A DNA stretch of 64,000 nt from Dasypus novemcinctus. Its lineage: Eukaryota > Chordata > Mammalia > Cingulata > Dasypodidae. The stretch spans positions 120,873,992-120,937,991 of the forward strand of contig NC_080679.1 of assembly GCF_030445035.2 (NCBI RefSeq), given 5' to 3'. Position numbers and translations under genes: made by a program. The first letter of the stretch is position 1; the number at the start of each line of letters is the position of its first letter. Positions 59,526 through 64,000 of this stretch are shown piece after piece. The notes below the pieces were generated by a model. The model was given only the letters and a program-made list of their open reading frames with translations. It was not told the DNA's origin and made no database searches.

Positions 59526-59965
59526 GCCCATTAAGCTAAATGAATGAAACCAAACATGAAAGACCACATAATGTATGATTTTATTCATGTGAAGTAGCTA
59601 AAACAGGCAATTCCATAGAGTCATGGGCCGGTTAGTGGTTGCCAGGAACTAGGGGAAGGAGAATGGAGAGTGGGGAATAACTGCTTAATGGTAGGAGATT
59701 TCCATTTGGAGAGATGAACGTTCTGGAAATAGAAAGTAGCCATGGTTGCATGGCATTGTGAATGCACTTAAAGTTGAATACTTTTAAAAAGTTAAAATGG
59801 TAGATTTTGTGTTCTGTGTTTATTACCAAAATAAAAATATTAGGTTATAATGATGGTTGCATAACTGTATAAATATACTAAAATATAAAGTAGTACATAC
59901 TCTAAATGGATGAGTTTTGTGGTTTATTAATTATATCTCAATAAAGTGTTGTTTTTTTTAAGCCG
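59526..59965 (+). repeat. L1M 3' end
   Basis: Sense L1M 3' UTR: GACCACATAATGTATGATTTTATTC, GTTAGTGGTTGCCAGGAAC, GCATTGTGAATGCAC, GTTAAAATGGTAG and, after a second similar block, TTATATCTCAATAAAGTG. The 3' end has two related ends, possibly a duplicated or composite tail. Confidence 0.7.
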
Positions 59966-60530
59966 TTCATGTGTTCCTCATTTTGCTTCAACTAAATTCC
60001 AACTTCTCACCTTGGATACTCTGTCTCCTTTCAATTCTTACTCTCATTGGGAACTATTCTCCTCAGTTTAACTAACCTCTAACTAACTCCCCACCATTTG
60101 GATTTCCTTTTGGTTCGTGTAACACTGTATTTCCCTTACTTAGGGACTCATCACGTGCTTTTCCCTCTGCCTGGAATAGCATTCCTCCAGTTCTCCCCCA
60201 TGACCAAGCCCTTCTCATTCCATACATTTCCATTGTAAATGTTACCTCTGCAGACAGACCTTCCCAGGGTACCCTCTCCAAGCAGCCCTCAAGCCCTGCC
60301 TGCTATACTCACAAATACTCATTCAATTTTACTCTCCCACAACTCTTAGCTCATTAGTAACTTAATACCTCATTCCTAATCTGTGATGGCACTGATATAA
60401 CATCTGTCTCTCCCTGACTAGAGTGTAAGCTCCAAGAGAATGGGGAACATGTCTTCTTTGCTCACTACTAACAGTTTCTGGCACAGTCAGTGATTAAGAG
60501 ACATTTATTGAGCAAAATAATTAAATTATT
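59966..60530 (+). repeat. L2 LINE 3' end
   Basis: TTTTCCCTCTGCCTGGAATAGCATTCCTCC, ATGTTACCTCTGCAGACAGACCTTCCC, GAGTGTAAGCTCCAAGAGAATGGGG and TTATTGAGCAAAATAATTAAA follow L2 order. Confidence 0.8.
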
Positions 60531-62689
60531 AATACATGCCTCCGACTGGTCCACAGGGTAACTTAGCATTTCAGCACACACTCTGAATAAAGGCACTCCA
60601 GACACTTAATGTGAGGAATACTTCCTCTGCTTGGCTCATATAGAACTCTCACACATGTTTTTTTAAGGACATTTATGAGTGAATAAATGAGCATTGGAAA
60701 TGTCACCTGAGTTTTATAGATTGTAAAATTCAAAGACTGTCTTATCTAAAGATTAATATACCTTTTAATTTATTTTAATTTTCTTAATATCTTAAAATGT
60801 TATTCCTCAATTCTAATATCATCATTTACATATAATTACTGTGTTTTCAATCTATTCTAAGTACAGCATGGTGAAGCTTTGTAATTATTGAAACAATAGG
60901 ACCATATAAATCACTTAATTTTTTTTTTACATTTTTCAGAATTAAGCTAGTCATGAAAGTGGTTGAATGAAAAGATAATCATCTCCCTCTGCCCCTTTGT
61001 AGTTAATTGGTAAATTCCTCAGTCACTCTGTGACTCACTGTCTTTGTCTATCAATGCAGGGATTGAACTAAATGGATGTTAAAGCTTCTATGCATTCCCC
61101 CGTTCTGAAGACCTACCCATGCAGTAATCCCTTCTACAAATCTGTTGACTGCCATTCACTTTATTCAATTTTTCCATTTCCATGTGTCCCTAGAACAGAT
61201 TTTATTCCTAATGGCAGTAGATCTCCTTTTGTTTGTATCCTTCCTCATTTATTACTAGTTTAAGTTTTTTAAAAATCACATTCCAAATCAGAATCCTATC
61301 TCAATGTAACTGGTCATTTAGCACCCTCTGCCATTCCATTTTGCAAGGAGAAACAGTCCAAATGAGCCAGGGAATTTATACAGCTCAAATTAGTTGAGCT
61401 TTGAAAATTGCAGACTCTTTATCTTTGCATCTCAGAGATTTTGTGTTAAGACATAAAACTATATAATATGTGAAGATTTGGGAAAATATATGCCAAAAGT
61501 GTGAAGGTGCAGTTAAAAACACAGCTGCTGGAAAAAGGCAGAGAAATTGTAGGGTATAGAGTACTTTTAGTGCATTTGGAATGGCTCCAAAGATATCCAT
61601 ATAATCTTCAGTCTCTTCTCACTGTGGAAATGAGAGGTAAATTTAAGGTAATGCCATCTGGGAATATTTGGTAGTATTATCTCCCTTACTTTGAGAACTA
61701 ACTGATGATAGCTTAAAAGAAATGAAAGGTTGTTGGAAATGATCAAAAGGTCCTGTATAAGTCATTCTGAATAGATAAGGAAACACTGATGACATTTTTG
61801 AAAGTCTGCGTTAAGTGCTTTTTCTCATCTATGCAGTATTTTTTTGCTTTTCTCTCTAACCATAAGTATTCTAGCCCCTCTGCATCTTCAGAAACCTTTC
61901 TGATTACCTCAAAGCCATCAGAGATCTTGCCTTTTCTCTGAACACAACAGTACTTGAGTAAAGTGGTGGAAGACACGTGTTGTCTAATTATTTCATGCTT
62001 CTTAGAGACTCCTCTCCTATGGCTGTAAGCTCTCTGCGGGAAGAAATGGTCTTACACTTCTGTTGTGTGCCCATGCACAGTGAGAGCTGCCTACTGAGGA
62101 AATGAATACTTACAGATGGAAGGCTGGTTTTGGTTCAATTCAATTACATGGGTATTAATTGCCTACCTATCCTAAGTCCCAATGCAGTGTGACAGAGATT
62201 ATGCATAGTCACAGATGCTTTTATCTCAAAGTGCGCCTCAGTGTTGTTTCACATTGGCAATACTTGCCCATTTTCAAATCTTGTCATGTAAAGCTGAAGG
62301 GTTGAGTTTTGATGTTCCTTGAAGTGCAGAAATCCATGTATGAGACAAATGCATCTTTTTGGAAAGGAAGTGGAACTCATAGACTAACTGGCTGATTTGG
62401 AGTGGGGGGGAATGAAAAAAAGTCCTGTGCCTGAGACTCAGGGAATGCTAGATAAATCAGGGGAATGCTTTAGTATCTTCATTAATAAAGATATAACTTT
62501 TAATAAAGAGTTTTTAAAGCCTTCTTGAAACAGTCTTCCTAACCCACTAATGATGAAAGCCAAGCAAAGCTGAGAGGTCTTTATCCTATGTGGGCAGAAA
62601 CTAAAATGTATTTGAATCCCCATCATATTCCAGATTCCATGTGATGAACATTAAGTAAACATTGTCAGTTTACTTTTGTAAGAAACTTA
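60531..62689. other. Unique AT-rich DNA, nothing recognised
   Basis: No gene or confident repeat. About 62020-62110 has a weak L2-like end. Confidence 0.35.
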
Positions 62690-62790
62690 AGAGTTAGGCT
62701 TTCCCTCTCCTCTCCATTTTATATAAGGTGAAATGTAGGCTCAACGAGGTGAAGTGTCTTGGTCCAATTTCACAGAACTACGAAGAAGCC
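62690..62790 (-). repeat. MIR-type fragment
   Basis: CCATTTTATATAAGGTGAAATG and AGGCTCAACGAGGTGAAG resemble the antisense MIR core. Weak. Confidence 0.4.
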
Positions 62791-63774
62791 GAGCCCTCCA
62801 TGAATGATGGTCTGTCATTCATTTACTTTCCACTTCTCACTGTTGCTGTGTACATTATATCAGATGAAGAGGTGTACATTAATATTCCTGCTCCTGTTAA
62901 AAATAACTATTAGAAAAAATAGAGATGATTTCACATTTTTAGATAATGTGGCTATTGAAAATTGAACAGTTGGCTGCAGAAGGGTAGTTGATGCCATTGT
63001 CTTTCCTTCCAGCTTAAAAACAACCAAAAAACCTACAAATTTAATTTTACTTTTAAACTCAAGGCTAATCATGGAAACCCATAAAGTTATTCTCTGGAAA
63101 GTTATTCTGTAAAACAAATGTTACTGATTTTAATTAGAATACATATTTGCACAATTTCACATTTAATGCTGAAATGAGAAATTTAAAAATTCAATCTAAT
63201 TGACCTTAAGTTAATTCAAAATAAAAGATAATTCCCACTTTTGAGCTTAAGCAACAAATAACATTTAAAATTTTGTATTTGAATTTCAGATTAGTCAATT
63301 TTACAAAATCCTTTGGAAGATTCAATTTCTAACAAAATGTACACTGCCTGCATATATACCCCTGCATATACTTTCAGGTAACTATGACCTTATAAAAGGT
63401 AAAGTTTTAAGGGTCAAATCTACAGATAATAGAAAGAAAGAAAGAAATTCTCTGAAGATTTCCCTTGTAAAGATGGTTTTGAGTAATTTCCATATCTCAA
63501 CAGCTCCTTCTCCTTATTTGTAATGCATAATGCATTGACTATAATTCTTTTTTCTCTCCGATAGCTACTGCAGAAACTTTCCTTAGCTTTCATCAGCAAT
63601 GGGTTGGTTACCTAGGAGAGATATTTTTATTTAAATGACCTAAATATATAATAGAAATATAATTAAAAACTAATTATTCCAATGGCCAGTCATATTTGGT
63701 ATAAATTGGATAAACATCTCTATTTAAAAAAATGTGCAAAGACATTGAATTTCTCTACCATGCCTGCAAAAGAA
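62791..63774. other. Unique AT-rich DNA, nothing recognised
   Basis: No assignable feature. Confidence 0.35.
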
Positions 63775-64000
63775 AGTACAAAGTTCCCTCAAACTTATTT
63801 CTAGGGTCCTGATTGAGGTTGCGGCTCGCTGGGTGAGGAATCCACAGAGGGGCCGCAGGCAAGTAACGAGGAGGGGAAGAACCCACACGGAGACGAGGCT
63901 GATGGCGCAGGTCTGATTTAATGAGGAAGTGCTTGACAATATAAGCCCGAGGGAATGGGGGTGGGGCTAGCATGGGGTGAGAGCGGATTGGTGAGCACGG
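63775..64000 (-). mobile_element. CpG-rich LTR-like end, cut by the window edge
   Basis: The composition jumps from AT-rich to CpG-rich (about 10 CpG in 200 bases). On the minus strand it has CCAAT (about 63988-63992), a TATATT element (about 63939-63944), ATTAAA (about 63916-63921) and then a C/T-rich stretch ending near CAATCAGGACC. That order fits U3-R-U5 of a retroviral LTR with most of its U3 outside the window. It could also be another kind of promoter or CpG-rich repeat. Confidence 0.4.

Noticed and set aside
1-64000. Operons, ribosome-binding sites, riboswitches, CRISPR or phage modules
   Set aside because: Repeat content (SINE, L1, L2, MIR, MaLR, ERV) shows vertebrate nuclear DNA; such features are not expected and none was seen.

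Overview
The window is mammalian nuclear DNA with no intact protein-coding gene. The best lineage clue is a family of tRNA-derived SINEs (about 350-415 bp, A/B-box head, A-rich tail, target-site duplications) at 5158, 25327, 34963, 53891 and 56265. They look like the DAS-type SINEs known from xenarthrans, so an armadillo (Dasypus-like) genome is the most likely source. Placental-wide fossils (MIR, L2, MER5, L1M, MLT1-type MaLR LTRs) fit this. The window is intergenic or intronic; I see no exon I would defend.

Layout. 1-1.0 kb: unique DNA with a U6 snRNA pseudogene. 1.0-8.7 kb: a decayed class I endogenous retrovirus (ERV-A, + strand) with two LTRs, a primer-site-like stretch, a purine tract and an envelope transmembrane remnant, invaded by a SINE and older repeats. 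9.6-14.0 kb: a second ERV-derived block (ERV-B, - strand; protease and RT/RNase H remnants, RT core missing), then a MER5. 14-30.6 kb: mostly unique AT-rich DNA with MIRs, two LTR types, a lineage L1 3' end, a 250-bp purine microsatellite and a SINE. 30.6-35.3 kb: a MaLR-like LTR, an unidentified repeat-like segment, a processed pseudogene of ZRANB2 and a young CpG-rich SINE. 35-43.3 kb: unique DNA with old L1/L2/MIR and simple repeats. 43.4-52.3 kb: a full-length but inactivated gammaretrovirus-like provirus (ERV-C, - strand) with both LTRs, primer site, gag, pro, pol, env and polypurine tract, inserted into an older L1-type 3' end. 52.6-64 kb: unique DNA with SINEs, LTRs, an L1M with an inverted 5' part, an L2, and at the right edge a CpG-rich LTR-like end.

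ERV-C is the only multi-gene unit. Gag and pro-pol share a frame across one UAG (the gammaretroviral read-through arrangement), and env follows pol. Every gene carries stops or frameshifts, and several catalytic residues are changed. Curiosities inside it are an exact 24-nt copy of RT sequence near the gag p12/capsid boundary, six exact-period 39-bp repeats in gag, and LTR ends that do not read TG at the 5' side. I found no convincing new biological system; the window is best read as a mobile-element archive.
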